From Gordionus sp. m RMFG-2023 (Eukaryota > Nematomorpha > Gordioida > Chordodea > Parachordodidae): a stretch of 64,000 nt of DNA. The notes beneath the pieces are model-generated. The model made no database searches. It was not told where the DNA came from and saw nothing but the letters and a program-made list of their open reading frames with translations. Of the stretch, positions 22,543 to 34,805 are shown piece after piece (the first letter of the stretch is position 1; every line of letters begins with the position of its first letter). The DNA lies in NCBI RefSeq assembly GCF_954871325.1, contig NC_088776.1, positions 29,436,508 through 29,500,507 on the forward strand, given 5' to 3'. A program made the position numbers and the translations under genes.

Positions 22543-24380
22543 TTACTCAATTTAAACATAATATTTTATTTTTTTACAATGAAAATAATAAAGGAATGGT
22601 TTAGGTATATTGAATTTGGAAATTTTATTATTTAGATTTAGAACATCTGAATAATTTTACAGGTATATCTTATGTAAATTAAAAAAAGTTATTATCATTT
22701 ACAAGAAGAAAGAGGGAGGGGTATATAATATATAAATTTTTTGAATTCTTAATTAGTAGTTTCTACTAAGATCTAAATGCTTTCGAACCAGATTCCAATC
22801 TCTCTAGTTAGTGATTAGTTTAGAGCTATGTTAACAACGCCAAGGCTTGATGTTTATATTAAATGAGGAGAAATATTAATTACATTAGAAACCAAACCAA
22901 ATCTACAATATTCGGCAAAATCAAAGACCCTTAATGCTCTGGAGCCAGTAAGTATATTTTTAAGTAGAAAATAATATCTATCAATGTCAGCTGGCTTTTC
23001 AACATCACGAGCCTTTATTTTCAGAGGGCGCACATTCACAGTAGAGAGTGACAGTGACACGACATTAATCTACAGGCTGATGTGTCGTAAGCGACATAGC
23101 ATTCATAGTAGTTGCGACAAGCATATTGTAATTTTTTAAAGAAAAGATGAGGAAGTAAAGTTCGCAGTACTTTCCCAAAATTTATAAATAATCATGAAAA
23201 GTTTTATTATATGAGATGACGTATTCTTAATCGAGCCATGGATACCAATGTTACCAATAATAAAACAATTATAAAACTTGTGCGCTGTTACATAACTTGG
23301 TGATTGATAGAGAAAACATAGATCTCCACCCCAAGGATACTCAAGATCCTAAACAAAATTGAGGTTATTTAAGAAATCTTTTATATATATAAAAAACCCC
23401 TCATAGGTTTCTAAAGATATTATGTCTTTTCCGAATAATTTTATAGAAATAAATTATCATGGCAATTATAATTTTATAATCTAATAAATTTTAAAAATAT
23501 TAATCTATTTTTATCATTTTATATAATTGATTTGTAATTATTTAATGAAAATAAGGTATATATGTTGTTTTATTATATGAGTATTTTAAATAAAAACAAT
23601 GTGAGATTAAATTTTGATTAATAAAATATAAGAGCCCTTCAATAAAATAAATAAAATGCAATATAATATTTTTTATTAATCTTCATTCATAATCATATAA
23701 TATATCAAAAATGATTATAATTAGTTTTTAATTCCCCTCCTTGATCTTTTTGCAAGGGTTTGCTCAATCATAATATTGATCCAAGAGTTTGTTGATAATC
23801 TTTTTTCTTTTATTTTTTCAATTTCAAGAATTTGCTCAAATAAATTTAGTTTAAAATAATAAATATATTTACAAATGCAAATTACCTTTATCAATATCCC
23901 ACTTTTTATTTAATTTTTTTCAAGATACATATGATCTTATACTAGGTGAAGGCGATGCTAAATATATATAATATTATTTATATAAAATATAATTACAATC
24001 ATTCCTTAAAATGATGGATTCACCTTTTCAACAGCTATGTAATAATAAAATCATAACAAAAATTTGTATATTTACCATCTTCATATTGGTAATTTTCATT
24101 TCCATCTATCTGCTCAAACATTTATCTAGCCATATGTGCTTCATCAATATTAGATATAACAGGATTTATTTTTTTAAAGTTTATATACCGTTTCCCTGGC
24201 TGTATGGCTGGAATTAGAAAAGCCAAGTTATAGTACAATTGCCAAGTGTGATTATGATTAGCCCCTAACCCACACTTTAAAGATTTTAATTTTTTATGCT
24301 CCTCATAAAGCAATCTCTTAGATTTGTTCATGTTGATTTGGCCATCTCTACTGCAAAAGAAAAATACTTCAAATTAATAT
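22543..24380. other. AT-rich region with one DNA-binding-domain fragment
   Basis: Apart from the Myb/SANT or MADF-like fragment at about 24125-24350 nothing is assigned. A 68-codon minus-strand frame (22854-23060) has balanced composition but no motif I can name. Confidence 0.4.
24125..24350 (-). pseudogene. Myb/SANT or MADF-like domain fragment
   Basis: After a splice-acceptor-like TTTTGCAG (minus strand, ending at 24351) the frame reads RDGQINMNKSKRLLYEEHKK, then LKSLKCGLGANHNHTWQLYY, then NLAFLIPAIQPGKRY. The pattern resembles short DNA-binding proteins of the MADF or Myb/SANT-like class found both in hosts and in transposons. A stop follows the MAR residues near 24122, with a readable MFEQIDGNENYQYEDGKYT after it. 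A second possible piece lies near 23730-23850 (LFEQILEIEKIKEK). hAT-A inserted 30 bases upstream of this exon. Whether it is a host pseudogene or part of another transposon is unknown. Confidence 0.35.
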
Positions 24381-24849
24381 ACTCTTTCCAGGGGCGGACT
24401 GGCCATAAGACCCGGTGAGCATTTTGCCCACGAGGCCGCGAGAAAATGTAGATTTTTGAGGCTGATCAGTGGAAAATATCAAAATAGAGGCCGATTAGAA
24501 AAAAAATATTATTATGTTCACATTATTTTCTCTTATCATTTATTTTTTAATGATATCTCTATGATTTGAATATCACATTCCTTGAGAATTGTCATGTCGT
24601 TTACTATATTTTAATGCATAATATATCAATAATATCGCTTGACGCTACACATCATTACCACATTCTTTTCTTTGTTTTTTTTTCAAATGAAGTGAAAACG
24701 CTTCCTGTTGAGTAGAGTGAAAGCTAAGTTTTGATAAATTTATTATATTATATTTTATACATTGATTTATTGTAGAAATAATATAGCCAACATTTCTTGT
24801 TCTTAATTCATTGAAATCAAATAAAATCCAGGTCGGTGAATCAGATAAA

Positions 24850-26005
24850 AGGATGGATGCTTGGGTGAAACAGAATAATACATCTGGCCATAAGTTGAGA
24901 AGGCTGCAAAAAATAGGTTAGATGATGGGCACGTGAAAAAGCCCGTAGAGGATATATGGTAAAGAGAGACTGCTCCCAATAACGACAAATGCACTTTAAT
25001 TTATAATAGATAATAGATCATTTGAGACAAAAACTTGATAATTTATGTAAATTAAAGACTATAAATACAGCTATAATATTTGGGAAATTTTTAAAATAAT
25101 GGGGCCACTGTCATATCTTCAAACTAAAAAATTAGGTACTTTGTCAGCATGAAAAATGAAAAAAAATGCTAAATTCTGTATCATCGATTAATACATCGAT
25201 TTAAAATAAAGCAATAAATGGCTGCTAATTTAAATGAAACATTTTCATATTTATAGCTCCCGGACTGAGTACAAAATGCTCTGTAAAAAGTTCGAATAGG
25301 ACGAGCGAAGAGAATATATAGTGACAAATGCCAAGTTAACGTCCTCAAGAATCGATTGACCTTTATAGGTTCGAACTATTTCGTCCTATAATTGATCAAA
25401 TTATAAACAGCTTGTCGGAATTACTTTCTGCGAATTGAGAGATTATCTTGAATATGCAATATTTGCATCCAAGACATTTGATGAAATTAATAGTAAAGGT
25501 ATTTCTAAAAAGGCAATAGAAAAACTGGCACAATTGGCATATATATTGAGTGTTAAATTTCATAACAAATTATGTTCATTTGCCAGTGTATTCAAAGATT
25601 TGGTAGCCGAATTAAATGAAACGGACAAAGATATCGCATGTAAAAGTGAAGAGACAAATGAAGAAGATGGAATATTTCAATATGATAATAAATCAGAGTG
25701 TGATAATAAATGTAACAAGTGTTTAATATGCGTGTATGAAATTCTTAAAAGATACATATGCATACAAGTGACACTAATATTTTTTTGGCATATGAATACA
25801 TTTTATTTATTATTTACGCAGGTTAATTGCGAGAAAGCATTTAGTAAATTAAAAATTATAAAAATAATCTGAGAGCTAATATTGACCAAGAAAAATTAGA
25901 AGCTTTTTTAATGATGTCAGTTGAACGAACAACGTAGATTGAATTAGAAGATATTCCTGTATATTTGCGCAAAGGTTCAAAGTTAATGAGAGATTTATTA
26001 ACGTA
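24850..26005 (+). pseudogene. hAT-A transposase, degraded
   Basis: Pieces of a hAT transposase follow in order: a start-like MDAWVKQNNTSGHK near 24853; a middle block DYLEYAIFASKTFDEINSKG within 25435-25740; and, after a likely intron ending in TTTACGCAG near 25820, the C-terminal dimerisation block VNCEKAFSKLKIIK, then NIDQEKLEAFLMMSVERT. The C-terminal hAT domain normally mediates dimer formation. Stops and frame changes interrupt it at several places (for instance after KIIKII near 25870), so it is not functional. Confidence 0.75.
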
Positions 26006-26432
26006 AAAATTATATATTTTCTTAATTCTTTTATTAGAATCTTATTAATATTATTTACAATATGATCGGTGCCTGATTATATAAAAGTGCAATAATTATA
26101 TTCTCTGTAATATTGACTGCTATAATTTTATATTTATAATTAATTGATTTAATATATTGACTATGCATTTTTTTAATATTTAACATGTGATGTATGATTT
26201 GATTTTATAGTGTAATATCGTTGTAAATCTAATATAAAATATATATTTTCAATGAATATTATTTTATATAGGTAATGAATATGATTTTAGATATGTGTAT
26301 TTTTTTAAAATAAAATATATGATTATCGTATAATACTATTGTTTTTTTACTAAAAATGTAAAACGTTTGAACTTATTTTCAAAAAATAAGAAGTAATAAT
26401 TATCATGTAAATCAAAGAAGCCATTTAAGGGA

Positions 26433-26453
26433 ACCCGGTCGAAGACTGGGCGA
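26433..26453. repeat. GC hairpin module of hAT-A
   Basis: ACCCGGTCGAAGACTGGGC is an imperfect inverted repeat with a short loop. It matches modules near the ends of the CAGGGGCGT-type family (7659-7675, 18720-18740, 19656-19676, 58127-58145) and of the MITE at 28225-28626 (28507-28545). Confidence 0.75.
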
Positions 26454-26624
26454 ACAAAATGGGGGTATGAGGGCTTCGCCCCCATATAAATGAGGCCGCT
26501 ACAGGGCCGTAACCACTTTTTTGGCCCCCAAACCTGGTTCCCAGAAAAAATCTTTGGCCCCTACAAAAAAAATTTTTGCCCCCCCCCCCCAAATTTGAAT
26601 TTTTTTTTAGAATTGATTATTTTT

Positions 26625-26765
26625 ATATTTTTAATATAAATTTTGAATATTTATTCAAAAATATTCAAAAAACATGTCTATTTAGAATTGATTATTTTTA
26701 TATTTTTAAAATAAATTTTGAATATTTATTCTACAAACATGTCTAGTTTGTAAATTTTTTTCTAT
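26625..26765 (+). repeat. Two-copy ~72-bp tandem repeat in hAT-B
   Basis: 'tagaattgattatttttat' ... 'aacatgtcta' is present twice head to tail, differing by a short insertion. It is non-coding and precedes the transposase start. Confidence 0.9.
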
Positions 26766-28224
26766 CCTGTTTTATTTTTATTTTTACCCAATATTAAATT
26801 ATCATTCATTCATTTTTTTTTTCATTAACTTTTGTTGTGTATAACATTCTCTATAGGTATCACATTTATATTATAATATATAACCAGTTATTTTATTTTA
26901 CAGCGTTTATTTTAAAATTATGAAGAAACAATCAGTTATTAACTCTTATTTTAAGTTAAAGTTAAACAAATGTCAAGCAACATCACCTCTACAAACTACT
27001 AGTAATACTACATCTGAAATTTCAGAAACTGATTCCTCATAGTTAGTATAAATTTATATTATTTCATGACTTATATGATATTGATATAGGGCAATACCTA
27101 TATAATATTATTTCATATATATTTATTATATATAAGATAAGAGACAGACATTTATTATTAATATTATCATTTTTGTATAATAATTTTAATTATTAAAATA
27201 AATATATTCACTCATATTTCAAGATATGAATGAAGCTAATAATCTAGAAAATGATCCTCACTACACTCAGAAGGAGGAAGATAGTAAATAGTATAAAATT
27301 TAACCCAAATTTTTCTATTTATATATTTTTGACAATATCAATAGGAGTAGGAGATTATGGTGTTTCATTATTACATTTTGATTTTAAAACAAATAAAGAG
27401 GAAGAAGAGACTCAATAATCTTCATCTAGCAGCTCAGTCTCTCATTGTCAAGAGGCAACTAGTAATTGATTTATAAATATAAAAATATTATATTTTTTTG
27501 TTAATCTTTAAAGATATAATGTTTATGACCGTTTTTAATACTGAATATCTATAAATTTACTGATCAACTTTACTGATAATCTTCATCAGGGTTGGGCACT
27601 ACAGTATAGCAAATACTTGTATCTTAAATACAAGATAAATTTTGTGTTTGTTTATTTTCAGCATGCCCTTCCTTCGCCCATCCTGATGACCATTATTATT
27701 TATGACCCTTTCCCTCATTACAATTTATTAATTATAATATTTTTAGTGTCAAAAAAGTCCTCTAATGGTTCAATTCAAATCCCAGGTGACCTTGGCCAGA
27801 ATAAACCAAATCAAATCAAATTAAACAATTACGCGAAAAAAGATATCCATGGAAGGCAAAGATCATTTCAAAAATCATGGTGTAGAGGCCGAGACTAGTT
27901 GGAGTATAGTGTAGAAGCTGACGCTGCCTTTTGTTTTCCATGTAGGAAATACTTGTGTAATCCAAGTGATGAATTTGGACAAACGGGATTCAGAAATTGG
28001 AAAGATGCGTTAGCTGCCAAGAAGGGACTGCTAAAACACGAGAGCTCAAAAGCTCATTTAAATTCAATTACAATATGGCATGATAAAAATCAAAATATAA
28101 ACAAAGGTACAGAAATAACGAAAATGTTGGGAGGTGATCAAATTAATCGTAATCAATATTATATTAAATCAATATTTGATTTTCTTAGCATACAAGAGCT
28201 ACCTTTCCGTGGGACTGGTTTAAC

Positions 28225-28626
28225 CAGTGGCGTAGCTACGGGGGTAGTTATCGGGTTTGGACCCCTCCCAGAGCAAAAATTATTTTTAGATTATACGTTT
28301 AAAAGACTTAAAAGTGATTTTATATGAATTATATTTTTCTGGTTTTGATGTTTGTGGAAGGATATTATATTACTATTGAAATTATTCTGGATAGTATTAT
28401 TATAAAGTCATTGAGAATAATCTACTAAATTATAATAACATATTATTGATGCATTTAAAAAATATATTTATTATATATTATCGAAGATATGATTATGATT
28501 TGTAAGATAAACCCGGCAGAAGGCCGGGCAAAAGGGCCGAAGGCCCGTTAAAGGGGTCTGGGGGCGAAGCCCCCAGCTTTTATATGTATGGACCCCCTCT
28601 AAGGAAAATATCTAGCTACGCCACTG
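28225..28626. mobile_element. hAT MITE (402 bp) inside the hAT-B transposase
   Basis: Perfect 14-bp inverted ends CAGTGGCGTAGCTA. Target duplication GGTTTAAC (28217-28224) and GGTTCAAC (28627-28634), 7 of 8 identical. The subterminal GC-rich module AACCCGGCAGAAGGCCGGGC is present near 28510. Removing the MITE joins the two halves of the transposase frame. It has no coding capacity. Confidence 0.95.
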
Positions 28627-29904
28627 GGTTCAACAAATATTACGGATGCTGCAAAAGATAACATAATTTATTCTTCTGGGCTATTTATAGCAATGTTTTC
28701 CTACACCACCCAAAAAGACCCTGAATTAAATAAAATTATGAAATTTATACTCCAAAATGCCCAGTATACATCACCACAGATTCAAAACGAAGTAATATCA
28801 ATTATGGCAGAAATGGTGCTTGAACATATTTCAGACAAATATAATAAAAGCGAGATGCCTTTTTTTTGTCTTAAGGCTGATGAGACAAAAGATGCTTCAG
28901 GTTGTGAAAACCTGAGCATAATAATTCGCTATATTTTTCCTGGAGAAATCCAAGAAAATTTAATAGGAATCATTAATTTAGAGTGTCTTTCTGCTGAAAG
29001 CATTACAGATTGCATTTTAAAGCAACTTACTGATCTAAATATTAATTCACCAATATTTTGAAAAATTATATAATAAATTTTTACAAAACTAAGGCACTAT
29101 GATGATTAAATTTTCGGATCTCTGCATTATTCTATCTCATATCAATAATATCGTCAAGGTCTCGTATATCAATCTTTGTTAAATTTATTTTAACTCTACT
29201 TTGAAAGTTGATTACTTTCTGAAATTAACAGTGTATTTCGATTCATATCTTCATATATTATTGCTAACGAAAAGTTTGACAGACTTATAACTTAGTTACA
29301 CCGTTTAGTCCTGTATTCACAATCAGCTTTTTATAAGTCCTTGATCATATTCATACCATGCTGAAATAATGTCCTTGGATCTTTCTCTCCCAAACTAGCA
29401 ATAATCAAGCTTTTAGCTCTTTATTCACAATCAGCTGTTTACAAGATTATAATCTAGTATACTTAGGATCCTTCCTATAGCTATATATGAAATCTAAACA
29501 ATTATATTAACAACATGAATCATTCATTTATTATCATACCTACATATTTTTAAAATAACCAATTACTGTCTATTTAACCCATCATTGCCTAGATGTGCAG
29601 GATCAAAATTACAAACAATACCTCTCATAGTTTTCTTGCACATTACACATACCCTCAAACTTGTAACAAGCAATTTTGTAACATCATTTTAAATATTCAT
29701 AATCCTATATACATAAATTTATCTATTTTACAATTTGATTCTTAAATTCCGACCTGAAATATTAACACAACAATCAACATATCTCAACCAAAATTCCTTC
29801 CTACCTTGTTAAATGACATGGTATTTTAATTTTTTAATCCTACCCAATATCTGACAATCCCTTTGACCTTAAACATAATAACCTAACCCTTACACGCCAC
29901 CTTA

Positions 29905-30010
29905 TATATTGCTCCACAACAATCATTAGTACAATAACATTATTGTGACTTGCTCAACAATATTGCTGCACAACAATCACAGTACAAGAACATTAATGTG
30001 GCTTGCTCAA
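29905..30010 (+). repeat. Two-copy ~52-bp repeat in the LINE leader
   Basis: 'gctccacaacaatcattagt' ... 'gacttgctcaac' is followed directly by 'gctgcacaacaatcacagta' ... 'ggcttgctcaac'. It lies in the presumed 5' UTR of the R2-like LINE. Confidence 0.85.
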
Positions 30011-30343
30011 CTTACCACCAAGATTTCTTTGATTCAACCAATGATATTCCTGCACAACAATCTTTAACCTCAAATTTTAATACATATTTTTCCAAAAATA
30101 TAGATTTTAAGTTAGTTTGTATTATATATTTATTTTTTTTTTTAAATATAAATTTTTATTTAAACATTACTCAATTATTCTTAATACAACAAAATTTAAA
30201 TTTTTAATTTTAATTTAACTTTTATTTATATATATATTTTTTTTTTTTTTTTTTTTTTAAAAATAAATAACTTTTTTTTTTTTGAAAAATCACTCATTCA
30301 TACATACCCCCTACCCTCTTCTCCCTTTTTTTATTCTTCTAAA

Positions 30344-33125
30344 ATGGGTATGTCAAGCATTTGTAATGCCTGCCATAGAAATATAACCTTGACCCAAGCT
30401 ATTTGTTTTTATAAACATGGGCCCAGGTCTAAACCATGTATAAACTCTGGTAAACCCCCTTCAAATGAAATTTTATACAACAAAATTGAAACAACCCCCA
30501 TTGTAATCCAAAATTTTTATCCTGATTTTTATGATAATTTTTTAAAGTGGGAAAAGCCACCAACCTTAATCCACCTACCCCTTAAATCAAGGTCTTTAAT
30601 TTCTAATTTTTTAACAACACTTATTATGGAAGTTAATTCAAATTTAAATTCCCTTAAAGCTTGGGAGAATCTTTTAACCTTTCCTTTTAAAGTCTTAATT
30701 AAACCTACAGATAAAAATAAAAAAACTATTTTACATGAATGTATAAAATATAAAATAGACCATTTTTATGATTTAGAAATGGAAAATTACGTTCCTGATG
30801 TAAGGGCAACATCTAATTTTTCCCATAAATGTAAGATTATATCAAAAAAAATAGACCAAGGGGACGTATGTGGAGCTCTTAAATTAGCCTCATCTAATGA
30901 TAAATTGGCTCCATTTGATGAACATACTTTTACTTTACTAAAAGAATTGCACCCTCAGGCTTTTCCTGAAGATCTTCCCATCCCTATAAAACCTAATTTA
31001 ATCGAAATAGGTAAAGAAGAACTTATTAAAACAATTTTATCTTTTAATAAAAACTCTGCAGGGGGAATTGACGGTTTTCGCCCCTCTTATTTCCAATTTT
31101 TAATTAACCCTAAAAATCCTCATAAAGATACATTTGTAAATTCATTGGTAATACTTAGTGAAAATATATTGAACAATGATTTACCCAGTCAAATTCACCA
31201 AATCCTTTTTGGCGCAAGATTAATTGCTTTTACTAAGCCTGATGGTGGAGTTCGGCCAATCGCAATAGGGTCTTTTTTTAGGAGACTATTAGCTAAGATA
31301 ATCGTTGAGCGCATCAAACCTGATGCTTCAAAAATGTTCCAAACATATCAACTAGGCTTTGGTACTAAAGGGGGATGCGAAATAGCCGCTCACTCTCTTC
31401 GCATATATATCGAAGATCCTCCTCCAGACGCCGTAGTCTGTAAGCTTGATTTTAAAAATGCTTTTAATTCTTTATCCAGAAAAACATTTTTAAACATTTT
31501 TTATGAAAAATTCCCAGTTTATGCAAGATTTATTGAACAGTCTTATGGCTGTAGAACCCCTCTCAAATTCGGGGAATATACAATTCCTTCTGACGAGGGT
31601 ATTCAACAAGGAGACCCTTTGGGCCCTCTGATCTTTAGTTTAGGTATACATAACCTAGTTCATTGTCTAAAATCCTCTTTTAATTTAGATTTAAACATAT
31701 GGTATTTAGATGATGGTACCATTTGCGGACCTTCTAAAAATATTCTTGCAGCGATAGATTATATAGAGAAAAATTCTCTAAACATAGGCCTTACTCTAAA
31801 TAAATCTAAATCGGAAATATGCTTTTTAAATTCAAATACTCTCAAAGTCCAAGGGTTTAAAATCATCAAAAAAAGTGAAATTAATCTTCTAGGTTCACCT
31901 TTAAGCAGTTTTTCCAACTGTGAGGTGTTCGTGGAAAAATTTTTCGAAGGCTTATCAGGACTCGAAACTATTTTAAACGAAATTCCTTCACACCAGAGCT
32001 TTTTTCTTTTAAAAAAATATTTATTTTTACCAAAGATAGTACATATTTATAGATCTTCTTCCTTTTTTTTAAATAATGAAATTATTAATCGTGTTCATGA
32101 ATTTTTTAGAAGTTTATTAGAAAATATTTTAAATATTAAATTGGAAGATTTTAATTGGGGTTTCTCACAATTACCCTCGAAAATGGGTGGTTTAGATTTA
32201 TATCCTTTAAACCTTCTATCTCTTTCCTCATTTTTGGCATCGCGTTTGATGAATAACGCCATGATATCTTCTTTTATCTCTCCTAAAGATAACCTTTTAA
32301 ACTCAGCCTTGACAGCCTGGACATCTTTAGCTCCACCTGAAGCTGTCTTACCCACGATCTTAACACACCAATCTCTTTTCGAACCTTTAATTAAAAAATT
32401 TTTTAAAATAATCTCATCAAACCCCCCTTTGGAGTATATTCAACTATTACAGAATGCTGACTGTACTAGTGGCTATGAATGGTTGGAAGCATTACCAAGT
32501 CGTAACCTAGGTAACCTCTTATCAGATGAACAATTAAGAGTTGCCATAGGCCATCGACTTGGATGTAACATTGTTCAACCACATACATGCATCAAATGTA
32601 AAACATTAGTTGACTCCAAAGGGAGACATGGTCTAAATTGTATATATAGTCAAGGCAGGCATGCAAGGCATGCAGCAATTAATTTAGCTATTAGCCGTTC
32701 TCTTACCAGGGCCCGAATACTAAACATCCTGGAGCCTACAAATTTATCGTTAGATGGTGGCTTAAGACCAGATGGTTTAACTTCCGTGCCTTGGTTTTTA
32801 GGAAATCCTTAATTTGGGACTTCACATGCGTATCTTCTTTCCCAAAAAATTTAAATTCTAATCCGGTTGATATAGCCGAGAAAAAAAAACAATGAAATAT
32901 TCCAAATTCACAAATTATATTTTTACACCGATTGTCATCTCTTCCCTTGGACATATGCCAAGTGGAACTTTAAAGTTTTTAAAAAATATAGGGGATAAGA
33001 TAAGAGCCCTTACATCAGAACCTAAAGAATCTTATTTCTTAAAACAAAACCTACAAATCATAATTTTAAAATATAACTACACATGTTTTTTGGGAACTTG
33101 TAGTCCCACCTCGGTTTTTATATAA
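30344..33125 (+). CDS. R2-like LINE polyprotein: zinc finger, RT, restriction-like endonuclease
   Basis: The first frame (30344-32814, 822 codons) starts at an ATG after a T-rich leader. N-terminal zinc finger: CNACHRNITLTQAICFYKH then GPRSKPC. Reverse transcriptase (about residues 220-500): KPDGGVRPIAIGSFFRRLLA, LGFGTKGGCEIAAHSLR, KLDFKNAFNSL (motif A), EGIQQGDPLGPLIFSL (motif B), NIWYLDDGTICG (motif C with YLDD) and GLTLNKSKSEI (motif D). Then a CCHC block, CIKCKTLVDSKGRHGLNC, followed by GRHARHAAINLAISRSL and LRPDGLTSVPWFLG. The nuclease continues in a second frame, KSLIWDFTCVSSFPKNL (one-base slip in a T-run near 32796), and a third, KYSKFTNYIFTPIVISSLGH (slip in an A-run near 32882), ending at 33125. 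Both slips are in homopolymers and could be assembly errors. The protein would nick the target and reverse-transcribe its own RNA there. Confidence 0.9.
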
Positions 33126-33227
33126 TATTTTATTTATTTTATTTTATATTATTTTAATTTAGTATGATATATATGTAGTTATTATTGATATAATGGAAAT
33201 ATATTTATGAAAATAAAAGTAATATCT

Positions 33228-33258
<31 letters not shown>

Positions 33259-34805
33259 TTAGCTAATATAATAAGCCAGGCATATGATGGTGCAAACGTT
33301 ATGTCTGGCCGAAATGGAGGAGTGCAAACATTTCTTCAAAAAAAAATTAATAAAAATGTTCCTTTTATACATTGCTACAACCACAAGTTGCATCTTGTGG
33401 CTTAAAATTGGTATAATAATATTGTTATTATTTCTAATTTTTTTAATTTATCAAATACATTGTATAATTTTTTCAGGCGTTTTAACATATCCTGTAAATA
33501 TACAGGCCACACTCTTAAGAGACTTTTAGACCAGAGGTGGACTGGTCATTTGGAAACATCTCGCATTATTTATGAGAATTTTGAGGCTATTGATGAAGTA
33601 TTATTTTACTTTTCTAATAGAACTCTTAATTCAGAGGTTTCAATTCATGATTCAGTCGAAGCCTCTGGTCTTTTATCTCAATGTATTAATATAAATTACA
33701 TTATATTAGCCATCATAATTTATGAGATATTAATTACAATATATCCACTAAATAAGTATCTACGATCAGTAGGTACTATTCTAGTGGATGCTAAAAATTG
33801 TATTGATTCTACTATCAATATATTAAAAAATAAAAGAAGTGATAATTCTTTTGCTTTGATTATGATTAAGGCTGAAAAACTTTTATCAAAATTTAATCTT
33901 ACTCCCCAAAAATTATCACAGGTACGTAAAACGTCTAAAAATTTCCAAGATTTTTTAGTTGATAGCAAACTAGAATTCGATTGTGAAAAAGACTCCAATC
34001 GGAGTTCTTTAATAAGGATATATTATGAAATTATAGATAACTTTGTGGATCGTTTTTTAGACCGATTTACAGAAGATGATTTTAATCTTTTTTCATCTTT
34101 TAATACATTGTCCCCCCTTGACCCTGATTATTTTTTATCAGATAAAATGGCCCCATTAAAATCCCTGTTAAACTTAAATATGGAAACACTGTATCATGAA
34201 ATGAAGATAGCAAAAGGATTGCTAGCTTCGGAAGCTAAAGAAAATCATAATTTTGAAAATATCTTACATATTATGTATAAAAAAAATATAATCATGCATT
34301 TAAAGAATTATATAAATGTTACTCAGCAACGATAATCATTGGGATATCAACGGCTTCTTGTGAGGCCTCGTTCTCTACATTAAAGAGAGTTTTATCGAGC
34401 AGTAGAGAGTCTATGAAGGATAAACGTAAACAAAATTTAGTATTAATGGCGTATGAAAAAAGAATAACGCAGAATTTATCTTTTAGTGCATTTATATTAA
34501 AATTTAAAAATAAAAATCGCCGTATTCTATTATAGTAATATTTTGTTTTGTATATGCATATTATAGTTTTATTTTGTTTTGTATATTCATATTATAGTAT
34601 TATTTTGTTATTAAATTTTTAATAAAAATAGGAAAAAATTTATATGAATGCGTAATTATTTGTTTGATTTAAAAAAAATAGTGCCCCCCCCCCCCTCAAT
34701 TAAGCACTTGGCCCCCCTAAGTGAAAATTCCTGGCTACTGCCCTGGGCCGCTATACAAAAATGCCCACGAGGCCGTAGCGTCGCCAGTCCGCCCCTGACT
34801 CTTTC

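Larger units (their letters stand above)
29047..33258 (+). mobile_element. R2-like LINE with restriction-like endonuclease, nearly intact
   Basis: The element begins where the hAT-B frame stops (after DLNIN, 29046) and ends in an A-run of about 25 bases (33233-33258), after which the hAT-B frame resumes (LANIISQAYDG). No target duplication of more than 2-3 bases is evident. It has a 5' leader of about 1.3 kb (with a two-copy ~52-bp repeat near 29905-30010), one long coding region from 30344, and a 3' UTR from about 33126. The endonuclease is C-terminal (RPDG...WDFTC), so this is the R2/Utopia-type group rather than an apurinic-endonuclease LINE. The exact clade needs a tree. Confidence 0.9.
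26920..34535 (+). pseudogene. hAT-B transposase (TTF zinc finger / DUF4371 type), interrupted
   Basis: Readable parts in order: a possible first exon MKKQSVINSYFKLKLNKCQ (26920); the TTF-type zinc-finger region (about 27750-28224: IPGDLGQNKP, EYSVEADAAFCFPCRKYL, FGQTGFRNWKDAL, LLKHESSKAHLNS); a DUF4371 block (28635-29046: FFCLKADETKDASGCENLSI); the RNase-H-like region resuming at 33259 (ISQAYDGANVMSGRNGG, then FIHCYNHKLHLV); a 33460-34335 frame with the helical insert; and the dimerisation domain near 34345-34535 (TASCEASFSTLKRVLSSSRE). The protein would cut and join hAT-B ends. The MITE (28225-28626) and the LINE (about 29047-33258) split it, a stop lies after CRGRD near 27896, and a one-base shift occurs near 34335. 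A short intron probably lies at about 33409-33476. Confidence 0.88.
26502..34745 (+). mobile_element. hAT-B: hAT element inserted in hAT-A
   Basis: An exact 8-bp duplication GGCCGCTA (26494-26501 and 34746-34753) and imperfect inverted ends (CAGGGCCGTAACCAC against CAGGGCAGTAGCCAG) mark this element. Both ends carry long C-runs (about 26580 and 34683). Its gross length is 8,244 bp; without the MITE and LINE it is about 3.6 kb. It encodes a ZMYM1/DUF4371-type hAT transposase on the plus strand, with the LINE and MITE inserted in its coding sequence. Confidence 0.95.
24389..34797 (+). mobile_element. hAT-A: outer hAT element of a four-layer nest
   Basis: Perfect 15-bp inverted ends CAGGGGCGGACTGGC (24389-24403 and its complement ending 34797) are flanked by an exact 8-bp duplication ACTCTTTC (24381-24388 and 34798-34805). 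Subterminal GCCCACGAGGCCG is also inverted at both ends. The element's own DNA is 24389-26501 plus 34754-34797, about 2.16 kb; the rest is hAT-B and its guests. It encodes a degraded hAT transposase on the plus strand. Confidence 0.95.

Noticed and set aside
22854-23060. 68-codon minus-strand frame as a host exon
   Set aside because: Balanced composition is suggestive, but no motif, splice context or neighbour supports it.
27587-27650. CAGGGTTGGGCACTACAGTA as the start of another hAT
   Set aside because: No complementary end or duplication was found, so it may be part of hAT-B or an old end.
30000-30207. Open frame ahead of the LINE protein as a possible second LINE protein
   Set aside because: It is short, low-complexity after the first half, and shows no nucleic-acid-binding motif; it is more likely leader sequence.
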